Part shown: positions 1 through 6,830 of the stretch, piece by piece
Layout: every line of letters begins with the position of its first letter
Numbering within the stretch: the first letter of the stretch is position 1
Assembly: GCA_963614215.1 (NCBI GenBank)
Contig: CAVECB010000022.1
Span: 1 to 30,330, forward strand
DNA: 30,330 nucleotides
Source of the DNA: CAVAWX01 sp963614215
GTDB lineage: Bacteria > Actinomycetota > Coriobacteriia > Coriobacteriales > QAMH01
Direction of reading: 5' to 3'
Position numbers and translations under genes: made by a program
Notes under the pieces: model-generated
What the model saw: only the letters and a program-made list of their open reading frames with translations
Told to the model about the DNA's origin: nothing
Databases searched by the model: none

Positions 1-1573
1 TCACTTGCTCGTTGAGGTGCGACCTGCACGAGGCGCGGGCAAACCCCCCGCTTCTACCTTCGGATTCGATTGTGTCGGCAAGCTTTGTATAGGGGTTTTC
101 TTTCGCCTTCTGGGCTAGCCCGTCAAAGGTGTACCACTCGTCGCCGTGGTACACGACGAACATGGCGCCGTTTACCACGACGGCGAGCAGGGCAAGGCAG
201 ACAGCACAGCGCCGCATGCGCGACTGCCTCGCAGGCCGCGCCCCGCCCGAGCGTGCGAGCGCGAAGACGACGCCCAGAGAAAGCACGAGGCCCGGGGCCA
301 GCGAGAAGAGCTGGAAAGCCTCCTTTCCCGAAAGCTCGGGGCCACACGCCCAAAAGAGGAGGAGGGCGGCAAACGTGTACGCGCACACGAGGACGGCGCA
401 CATGCCCCGCACCCCCGTGCGGGCGGCGGCGGCAATCGCATCCCACTGCCGCGAGACGAGCCATGCGGCGAAAAGGGAGAACGCCCATGTCCAGCGGTTC
501 AGGGGTCTCGAAAAACCGTTAAGAACGTACGCGCAAACAGGGAGCAAGAGAAAGGCAACCAACGCGAAAGCAAGAATCTTCATCCCTCTATCTGCCTTGC
601 GACGACTCCTCGAGAAAAAGAGAGAGAAAAACGCAAGGAGGAAGAAAGGACCCATGGCGACAAAAGTCCAGTTCCCCGGTCTTACCGTTGGCGAAAGTGC
701 CGCAGCAGGCAAACTCGCGTAGTAGCCGAAACTATAAAGCAAGTTAAGCACAGTCGACATGCCCTGGCGCGCCCCCTGCGAGAAGAAGACGACGACGGGC
801 AGGAAGACGCACGCCGAAACGAAGATGCCAAGCACGCCCGCGCCGACAACGCGCCCGAGGTCTGCCGCCGTGCCCCGCAGGTGCCGCATATTGAACCTGC
901 AGGACAAGCGCCACGCGAGATAGACCAGGACGGCGAGGGCGACCATGTAGGCGAAGTAGAAATTCGAGACGCAGGAAAGCGCGACTGCGGCGGTGAAGGG
1001 AAGCGGGCCGCGGCCTGCAAGCAGACGCTCGAGTCCCAGCAGCACGAGCGGCAGACAGATCATCGGGTTGAGGAAAAAGGGATGGCGAAAGCCTGAAAAA
1101 AGCGCATATCCACAGAACACATAAGTCATAGCGCCGACGAGCAGCGCCGCGCGCGAACACGAGACCGTATGCTTGGTGAAGAGCATGAAAGTAAGGCCCA
1201 TAAGGTAGAGGCGCACGAAGATGAGTGTTTGATAGAGGATATGGGCATGGGCGGCGGGAACGAGGGCGGAAAGCAGCGCAAGCGGGTCGCCCACCGCCTC
1301 GTAGTGAAGCGAGCCGACGACGTCGGTGCCATATCCGATGGACAGGCCGAAGGTGGGCACGCCGTCACCACGCACGAGCGAGAACGCGAGGTCGCGCAGC
1401 CACATGCCGTAGTAGGCGAGCGCCTGCACATGCTGCATCCACGGGTCACCAGGTTGCACGAAACTGCGCCCTGAGAGAGGGAGGAACGCGAAAACGCCGG
1501 CCGCGCACACGGCGAAGACGAGCGTGTACCAGCCAAGGTCGCGGCGCGAGATGTGCCTTTCCGTGGAAAACAT
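1..1573 (-). CDS. YfhO-like multispanning membrane protein (3' end cut by window edge)
   Basis: An uninterrupted reading frame of 524 codons runs from the ATG at 1573 off the left edge with no stop. The product opens with a short basic cytoplasmic tail (MFSTERHISRRDLGWYT), then a membrane helix, an extracytoplasmic segment with PGDPWMQHVQALAYYG, and many further hydrophobic helices. This matches the YfhO / GT-C-like architecture of proteins that move lipid-linked sugars onto cell-envelope polymers; the family call rests on topology and the N-terminal pattern, not on an alignment. No Shine-Dalgarno precedes the start. Instead a TACAAT box lies six bases upstream, suggesting a leaderless message. 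It is divergent from the response regulator gene. A generic GT-C glycosyltransferase is the alternative. Confidence 0.7.
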   Translation of the reverse strand, partial: MFSTERHISRRDLGWYTLVFAVCAAGVFAFLPLSGRSFVQPGDPWMQHVQALAYYGMWLRDLAFSLVRGDGVPTFGLSIGYGTDVVGSLHYEAVGDPLALLSALVPAAHAHILYQTLIFVRLYLMGLTFMLFTKHTVSCSRAALLVGAMTYVFCGYALFSGFRHPFFLNPMICLPLVLLGLERLLAGRGPLPFTAAVALSCVSNFYFAYMVALAVLVYLAWRLSCRFNMRHLRGTAADLGRVVGAGVLGIFVSACVFLPVVVFFSQGARQGMSTVLNLLYSFGYYASLPAAALSPTVRPGNWTFVAMGPFFLLAFFSLFFSRSRRKADRGMKILAFALVAFLLLPVCAYVLNGFSRPLNRWTWAFSLFAAWLVSRQWDAIAAAARTGVRGMCAVLVCAYTFAALLLFWACGPELSGKEAFQLFSLAPGLVLSLGVVFALARSGGARPARQSRMRRCAVCLALLAVVVNGAMFVVYHGDEWYTFDGLAQKAKENPYTKLADTIESEGRSGGFARASCRSHLNEQV

Positions 1574-1579
1574 GCGGGC

Positions 1580-1585
1580 ATTGTA
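1580..1585 (-). promoter_or_regulatory. Candidate -10 box for a leaderless transcript of the YfhO-like gene
   Basis: On the minus strand TACAAT is followed by exactly six bases (GCCCGC) and then the ATG at 1573. This places the expected transcription start on the start codon. No convincing -35 is seen at 16-18 bp. Confidence 0.4.
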
Positions 1586-1660
1586 ACCCGGCGCGCGCCA
1601 AGCCACGCGACGGCAACAACGGTTTCGTTACGGCGGGTGAGCGGACGTGTGCCAGCTCCG

Positions 1661-1666
1661 TACAAT
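1661..1666 (+). promoter_or_regulatory. Candidate -10 box for the response regulator gene
   Basis: TACAAT on the plus strand, with only a weak -35 (TGAGCG) 17 bp upstream. It would give a leader of about 140 nt before the ATG at 1812. It also argues against the in-frame ATG at 1647, which lies upstream of this box. The leader contains a 12-bp direct repeat (AGCGCAGGCTGC at 1737 and 1751). Confidence 0.35.
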
Positions 1667-1811
1667 GGAAGCCATTGCAAACGGGTGCGATGCATCTGCG
1701 AAATCGCACGGCGCATCGGCAAAACCGCGCATGAAGAGCGCAGGCTGCAAAGCGCAGGCTGCGCTGCAATGCAAGCGCGGTGCCAAGGCGAGCGAGAAAG
1801 GACGAGCAGGC

Positions 1812-2537
1812 ATGGAAGAGGGCAATCAGACGCGCATACTCGTCGTCGACGACGAGCAGTCCATCACCGACTTCGTCAGCTTCAACCTGCAAAAGGAAGG
1901 CTACGAGGTGGACACAGCGGCAGCCGGCGACGAGGCGGTCGAGATGGCCGGCGCTGGCGACTATGACCTAGTCATACTCGACGTCATGCTGCCGGGCCTC
2001 GACGGCTACGAGGTGTGCCGTCGCATACGCCAGAAATCCAACGTCCCCGTGCTCTTCCTGTCCGCGCGCGACACCGAGCTGGACAAGGTGGTCGGCCTGG
2101 AACTGGGCGGCGACGACTATTTGGCCAAGCCCTTCGGCATACGCGAGCTGCTCGCCCGCGTGCACGCGCTTCTGCGCCGCAGCCCCGCACCGGGCGACAT
2201 GGCCGCCGAGGGCGCGCGCGTGCTCGATGTCTCTGGTGTCCACCTAGACGAGGCGGGGCATCGCGCCACCTACGGCGGCAAGGAGATAGAGCTCACGCCG
2301 CGCGAATTCGAGCTGCTCTTGACCCTGATGAGCCACGCAGGCACCGTGCTCGGGCGCGAGCAGCTGCTGAAAGAGGCCTGGGATTGGCAATACGTCGTCG
2401 AGACCAAGACGGTGGACACGCACATCAAGCGCCTGCGCGACAAACTGGGCAGCGTCGGGCTGGACCCGAGCATCATCGAGACGGTGCGCGGCTACGGATA
2501 CCGCTTCGTCAAGGATTTCGAAAACCCCGGCGCCTAG
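1812..2537 (+). CDS. OmpR/PhoB-family two-component response regulator, orphan
   Basis: A 241-aa DNA-binding response regulator of normal family length. The receiver domain (about residues 7-120) shows the acidic pair D13/D14, the phospho-acceptor D57 in LVILDVMLPG, S84 and K106 in DYLAKPF. The C-terminal winged helix (about 140-235) has ELTPREFELLLTL, the TVDTHIKRLRDKLG recognition helix and VRGYGYRF. I chose the ATG at 1812 because the receiver fold starts immediately after it and AAAGGA lies upstream; a longer frame from 1647 would add an Ala/Lys-rich tail that fits no domain. No histidine kinase gene is adjacent: the left neighbour is divergent and the right neighbour convergent, so its partner and target genes are unknown. 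Confidence 0.93.
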   Translation: MEEGNQTRILVVDDEQSITDFVSFNLQKEGYEVDTAAAGDEAVEMAGAGDYDLVILDVMLPGLDGYEVCRRIRQKSNVPVLFLSARDTELDKVVGLELGGDDYLAKPFGIRELLARVHALLRRSPAPGDMAAEGARVLDVSGVHLDEAGHRATYGGKEIELTPREFELLLTLMSHAGTVLGREQLLKEAWDWQYVVETKTVDTHIKRLRDKLGSVGLDPSIIETVRGYGYRFVKDFENPGA

Positions 2538-2567
2538 CAGCTCCGGCAAAGATTCGCGGCCGCGCCC

Positions 2568-2972
2568 CTACCCCAGCGGGTTGCCCGGATGGCGGGCGGC
2601 CTTCAACCGCCCCCACGCCACGCGTTTGGCCTGCTCGTCGTGCAGGCATTCCGCAAAACTTGGCACCGCGACAAAGGTGTAGCCGTCCACGCATATGGGG
2701 GCATCGGGGGCAAGCGGCGCCGACGCCTTGCCGAAAGATTGCGCGAGCAACGCAGCCGATGCCTCGTCTATGGCGACGACGCTCCAGGGGTCGGCCTGCT
2801 CGACAAGCGCGGCGATTCCGTCCGCGTCCATGTCGCCCACCGCGCACATGGCATATCCCGCCGCATGCCCGAGCGCCTCGCACGCAGACGAGAGCGCGAC
2901 ATACACCCCACGGGCGGGAGGCTTCTCGCACAAAACGAGCAGGGTGGGGTCTGCGCTTTCAGACATGGTCAT
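2568..2972 (-). CDS. Hypothetical protein, about 134 aa
   Basis: I do not recognise this protein. The frame continues upstream to a GTG at 3011 with an Arg-rich tail, but the ATG at 2972 (or 2984, or 2966) gives a more natural start, MTMSESADPTLLVLCEKPP. No clear ribosome site distinguishes them. The N-terminal half alternates short hydrophobic strands and helices (TLLVLCEK, GVYVALSSACEALGH, GYAMCAVGDMDADGIAALVEQ, SVVAIDEASAALLAQSFG), suggesting a small cytoplasmic alpha/beta fold. There is no signal peptide or membrane helix. It lies 54 nt downstream of a small coiled-coil gene on the same strand and converges on the response regulator. Confidence 0.6.
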   Translation of the reverse strand: MTMSESADPTLLVLCEKPPARGVYVALSSACEALGHAAGYAMCAVGDMDADGIAALVEQADPWSVVAIDEASAALLAQSFGKASAPLAPDAPICVDGYTFVAVPSFAECLHDEQAKRVAWGRLKAARHPGNPLG

Positions 2973-3026
2973 ACATCTCGACATCCGCTTTCGGCCGCGT
3001 CCGCGCGGCACAAGGCGGCGGGTACG

Positions 3027-3278
3027 CTAGACGGCGGTCACGGTCACGCCGTTGTCGCGGTCGTCGCGCTCGATGGCGTCATGCGCCTCGTCGAGCATCT
3101 CGCGCACGTCGTCGAGGGCCTGCTGCACTTTTTGCAGCTGGGCGGCGGAACGCTCCATCTTGCCGTTGTCGGCCAGATGGTACATCTGATGCGTCCAACG
3201 GCGCGTGAGCGCAATCGTTTCGTCGATGTGCTTCACCGTATCCTGCAGCTGCTGGGTGTTCACTCCGTTTGCGCACAT
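3027..3278 (-). CDS. Small helical / coiled-coil protein, 83 aa
   Basis: Unrecognised family. The ATG at 3278 is preceded by GGAGG at a five-base spacing, which decides the start; the longer frame to 3317 lacks this. The product is almost wholly helical and charged, with heptad-like runs (QQLQDTVKHIDETIALTRR, then SAAQLQKVQQALDDVREMLD), and ends in a short beta-like tail DNGVTVTAV. It has no membrane segment or cysteine pair. A small dimerising cytoplasmic protein is the most that can be said. It probably shares a transcript with the next gene (2568-2972). Confidence 0.65.
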   Translation of the reverse strand: MCANGVNTQQLQDTVKHIDETIALTRRWTHQMYHLADNGKMERSAAQLQKVQQALDDVREMLDEAHDAIERDDRDNGVTVTAV

Positions 3279-3536
3279 GCTTGCCTCCACATCCCGCGCC
3301 ACGCCGCTTGGTTGCACGCGGACGCGAATCCGTTTTCATCTGCGTGCAAGCCTAGCACGAAGAAGGATGCGCAGATGAAACACGTGCATGACGGCTGCGT
3401 GAAAGGCGTGGTGGCAGAGGCCGTGGGGGGGTGCGGAACACGGGAGATATGGAGCACGGGATACGTGGGCTACATGGTACGCAGGATGCAAGGCACGCGC
3501 GCGGCCGTCGAGGGACGCCGCAGGCGAGGGGGTTTC

Positions 3537-5867
3537 TCAGGAAAAGACGCTGTAGGAGCTGCCCAACCACATGATTGCGTCGAGCAGGGTGAGGGCAAAG
3601 GCGACGGTGAAGACGCGTCGCCACACGAGAACCCGCCCCTCGCGCACACCCTCCGCACGTTCGTCTTTCGCGTCCGAGCCCCGCACACATCCCTCGCCCG
3701 CCTCCACGGTGCTTGCCACACCCTCTGGGGTCGCAACCTCCCCCTTCACCACAGCCGCAGGCATCCCGTCCATGTTCACCGCGACTAGGATGAACAGCGC
3801 TCCAACGCCGAGCATGAAGCCGAAGTCCATGTAGTAGCGCTCGATGAGGCCGCCGCCATTCGCATCGAAGGCGGCCAAGGCGACGGCGAGGATAAACGAG
3901 AGGACGCAGGCCGCAAGCAACCCCTTCTCGTGCACGCGAGAGCGCACGTCCTTCGAGAACAGCAAAAGGAAGGCAAGTGCCACCGCAGGAAAGAGCGCAA
4001 ACAGGCCGCCCACGGGGCGCTCGAGGGACATGGTGCCGAAATAGCCCTGCACGCCGTCCGTGCCGGCGATGTAGGGGTAGTTCACGCAGTAGTTCGGCAG
4101 CTGGAAAAGATAGACGAAGGCTCCGGAGAGCGCACGCTGCACGTCGAAGCCGCGATGCGTCAGGTCGTTCGAGGTCAGGTTGTAGGAAGCGCCGAAATCG
4201 AGCGGGCTACCGAAGCGGGCAGCGTTGTAGCAGGCGGCAAGTGCAAAAAAGAGCACATAGGGCGCAAGGGCGCATGCAAGCAGGCAGGCACCTCGTGTCG
4301 CATCTCGTTGCCGGCGCAGAGCAGGCACGACAAGTACAGGTCCTAGCAGAGAAAATGCGAGTAGCTGCGGGCGGGCGAGCACGACGGCCGCCATGCAAGC
4401 AGAACCCGCGAGCGCCCATCCCGCGCCGCTATGCCCATCCGGCACGTCCACCGCGCGCAGCCACAAAGCCAGCCCCCATGCGACCAGCGCGAGCCCGGCA
4501 GCAATGGGCACGACGTAGATGGCAGGAAAGCGCAGCGCGTCGCCTGCGAAAGAGACGGCCATCACGCATACGAAGACAACGACGAGCTCCGCGCACGACA
4601 GCGAACGGCGCCACAGACGCGCAACCGTGTGCGCGAGGAAGATCACACCCACCGCGAAAGCCGCCGTGCACAGCCCCGCCGCGAGCCAGTTCGGAAACGC
4701 CGCGCCGGAAAGCAGGTAGCACGGCAGGTGGAACAAGATTACGGGCAGCACGCCAAAATACACGTAGTAGCGTCCCTGGAAATAGGCCGTGTCCCAACGC
4801 GCCGACACGCCGGCGGCGTCGCGCAAGGCCGTGTCGTAGGGGTTGGACAGCCCCGCAAGCGCATCAGAAGGCACATCGTCGAGGAAGAGCTGTCCGTGCG
4901 CGAGCGCCTGCGCCAGCTCGAAATACTGGCTTTCCGCCGTGCCGTCCACGCTCAGATAGGGGCTGCGCAGCCAGGCATAGGCCACGATGAAGACGCACGA
5001 CGCCGCGCCAAGTGCGAGATAGAAGCCCTTGCCCGCGGGGATGCGGCGCAAGGTAGAGGCGGGGCGCACGGCGAAGATGCACAAGGCGACAAGTGCGAGG
5101 GTAAGGAAGCGCTGTAGGTTGAAATCGAGCGGAATGGGCTGGTTGAACGAGACGGACGCGCGCCACGAGCGGTTGGCGTCGAAGGTGACGCGCACGCTTG
5201 AGGCCTCACCCGTCGGGTGCAGGCGCACGATGCGCTCCGCGTCCTCGTCGCCTGCGGTGTTCGTGCGCCCCAGCGAGACGCTACCCTGCGACTGGTAGAG
5301 CGCATGCCCCTCGTCGCGTAGCTCGACTTCCACCTGCACGTCGCCTTCTGCCGCATACGCGAAGCATATGGTCTGCAGCTGCGCACCTTCTGCCAGCTCG
5401 AATGTGTAGCTGCGCTTGTTCTTGGAGGGCTCGTCGCGCTTTGTCTCGTCGCCGGACAGGAGCTGCTCCTCGCGCGCGGCAGCCTCGTCTGCATCGGCCG
5501 CGTTTTGCTCGCGCGCATCGGTCGCGGCGTTCTCCTCCGCCCCGCCCGTCACAAGCTGCCTGCCGTCGTCGTAGACACCCGTCTGCACAGCTTCTTCTTG
5601 CGAGACAACCGGCTCGCGCTCGGGGTTGTGCGCGTTTTCGGCATCGCGCACCGCCTGCCCCGGATCGATGAACATGTTCGTGGAAAACGAGCCGTCCGCG
5701 TCCTCGGACAATCCCTCGCCTTGCGCGCTTTGCACGTCCACGGGCTGGACGCCCAGCGTGTTTAGGAAATCGAAGTTGAAGAAGACGAGCTCGACTGCCG
5801 CCGAGAGAAGCGCGCAGCATGCGACGGCCAGGGCGAGCCGCAGCTGCCACGGGCGGTGCGCATCCAC
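3537..5867 (-). CDS. Large GT-C-like integral membrane protein with acidic N-terminal ectodomain
   Basis: Predicted 776 aa from a GTG at 5867, one base after the recR stop, with GGAG seven bases upstream inside the end of recR; the two are probably translationally coupled. After one N-terminal helix (about residues 10-30) comes an extracytoplasmic stretch to about residue 245, rich in Asp, Glu and Ala and including a beta-type domain (SYTFELAEGAQLQTICFAYA). At least ten further membrane helices follow. The first large loop has LSNPYDTALRD and WDTAYFQGRYYVYFGVLPV, the kind of acidic and aromatic loop seen in GT-C transferases using polyprenyl-phosphate sugars. The last cytoplasmic loop (about 700-740) is charged and lacks similarity I can place. 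Function is inferred as an envelope glycosyltransferase; substrate unknown. Confidence 0.65.
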   Translation of the reverse strand: MDAHRPWQLRLALAVACCALLSAAVELVFFNFDFLNTLGVQPVDVQSAQGEGLSEDADGSFSTNMFIDPGQAVRDAENAHNPEREPVVSQEEAVQTGVYDDGRQLVTGGAEENAATDAREQNAADADEAAAREEQLLSGDETKRDEPSKNKRSYTFELAEGAQLQTICFAYAAEGDVQVEVELRDEGHALYQSQGSVSLGRTNTAGDEDAERIVRLHPTGEASSVRVTFDANRSWRASVSFNQPIPLDFNLQRFLTLALVALCIFAVRPASTLRRIPAGKGFYLALGAASCVFIVAYAWLRSPYLSVDGTAESQYFELAQALAHGQLFLDDVPSDALAGLSNPYDTALRDAAGVSARWDTAYFQGRYYVYFGVLPVILFHLPCYLLSGAAFPNWLAAGLCTAAFAVGVIFLAHTVARLWRRSLSCAELVVVFVCVMAVSFAGDALRFPAIYVVPIAAGLALVAWGLALWLRAVDVPDGHSGAGWALAGSACMAAVVLARPQLLAFSLLGPVLVVPALRRQRDATRGACLLACALAPYVLFFALAACYNAARFGSPLDFGASYNLTSNDLTHRGFDVQRALSGAFVYLFQLPNYCVNYPYIAGTDGVQGYFGTMSLERPVGGLFALFPAVALAFLLLFSKDVRSRVHEKGLLAACVLSFILAVALAAFDANGGGLIERYYMDFGFMLGVGALFILVAVNMDGMPAAVVKGEVATPEGVASTVEAGEGCVRGSDAKDERAEGVREGRVLVWRRVFTVAFALTLLDAIMWLGSSYSVFS

Positions 5868-5868
5868 C

Positions 5869-6465
5869 CTACAGCTCCAGGCGCGACTCGATGGCCCGCC
5901 CCAGCGTGACCTCGTCGGCAAACTCCAACTCGCCACCCACGGGCAGGCCGCTTGCCAGGCGCGTGACCTTCACCCCAAGGGGCTTTGCCATGCGCACGAT
6001 ATAGCTTGCCGTCGTCTCGCCCTCGACGTTGAGGCTCGTCGCAATCATCAACTCGGAGACGGGCTCGTTGCCGAGGCGGGCCATGAGGTCGGCGATGTGT
6101 AGGTCGTCGGGGAGAATGCCCGCCATCGGGTCGACGACGCCACCCAGCACGTGGTAAAGACCGTGATAGCTGCCCGTGCGCTCGATCGCGTCGAGGTCGC
6201 GCGGCTCGGCCACCACGCAGATACAGGTCTCGTCGCGCTCGGGGTCGGCGCACACCTCGCACATCTCGTCTTGGGCGAAGTTGTGGCAGCGCGGGCACAG
6301 GTGGATGACGCGTTTCACCTCGGATATGGCCTCTGCCAAACGCTGCGCTGTCTCGTCGTCGCCCATGAGCAGCCAGTTCAAGATACGCTGCGCCGATTTT
6401 GGCCCTATGCCCGGCATGCGCTCCAGTTCTTCGAGGGCATGCTGTATGGCCGCCGCCTGCTTCAT
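5869..6465 (-). CDS. recR: Recombination mediator RecR
   Basis: 198 aa, the usual RecR length. It forms a ring that clamps DNA and, with RecO/RecF, loads RecA at gaps. Visible are the N-terminal helix-hairpin-helix (MPGIGPKSAQRI, about 17-28), the four zinc cysteines C57/C60/C69/C72 (CPRC then CEVC), and the Toprim domain beginning CVVAEPRDLDAIE with E87. The C-terminal Walker-like segment is also clear. It is third in a dnaX-ebfC-recR run, the arrangement conserved across many bacteria. AGGTGAGG lies upstream of the ATG. The following GTG of the membrane protein is one base beyond the stop. Confidence 0.98.
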   Translation of the reverse strand: MKQAAAIQHALEELERMPGIGPKSAQRILNWLLMGDDETAQRLAEAISEVKRVIHLCPRCHNFAQDEMCEVCADPERDETCICVVAEPRDLDAIERTGSYHGLYHVLGGVVDPMAGILPDDLHIADLMARLGNEPVSELMIATSLNVEGETTASYIVRMAKPLGVKVTRLASGLPVGGELEFADEVTLGRAIESRLEL

Positions 6466-6502
6466 CGTGAAAACCTCACCTGTCCCGTGCCGGCAAGTGC
6501 GC

Positions 6503-6817
6503 CTAAAACAGGCCGGGGATGTTCAGGCCGCCCGTCACGGCGCCCATCTTCTCTGCCGTCATCGCCTGCGCGTTTTCCAGCGCCTGGTTCACGGCGGCCA
6601 GCACGAGGTCTTGCAGCATCTCGACGTCGTCCGGGTCGACCGCCTCTTTGTCGATGGAGATGTCGCGCACCTGCATGTCGCCGCTGACGTGCACGACGAC
6701 CATGCCGCCGCCCGCGGTGCCCTCGACCACCTCGGCCGCCGCGGCCGCCTGCGCCTCTTCCATCTGCTTTTGCATCTTCTTGGCCTGCTTGAGCATGGCC
6801 TGCGGGTTCATCCCCAT
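6503..6817 (-). CDS. ebfC: YbaB/EbfC family nucleoid-associated protein
   Basis: 104 aa, typical for the family, which binds DNA as a dimer. The N-terminal coiled helix (MLKQAKKMQKQMEEAQAA) is followed by the beta-hairpin core with GTAGGGMVVVHVSGDMQV, then DISIDKEAVDPDDVEMLQDL and an amphipathic C-terminal helix. AAAGGA sits seven bases before the ATG at 6817. It lies 13 nt after dnaX and 37 nt before recR, which matches the conserved dnaX-ybaB-recR order and indicates one transcript. Confidence 0.97.
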   Translation of the reverse strand: MGMNPQAMLKQAKKMQKQMEEAQAAAAAEVVEGTAGGGMVVVHVSGDMQVRDISIDKEAVDPDDVEMLQDLVLAAVNQALENAQAMTAEKMGAVTGGLNIPGLF

Positions 6818-6830
6818 GTGCGTGTCCTTT

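Noticed and set aside
146..1096. 316-aa plus-strand ORF
   Set aside because: It is a highly charged Arg/Glu/Lys composition antisense to the membrane protein on the minus strand, which has sensible helices and codon use.
3260..3457. 65-aa minus-strand ORF in the gap before the GT-C-like gene
   Set aside because: It has no ribosome site, overlaps the coiled-coil gene in another frame, and has no recognisable pattern; the 258-bp gap holds nothing I can support.
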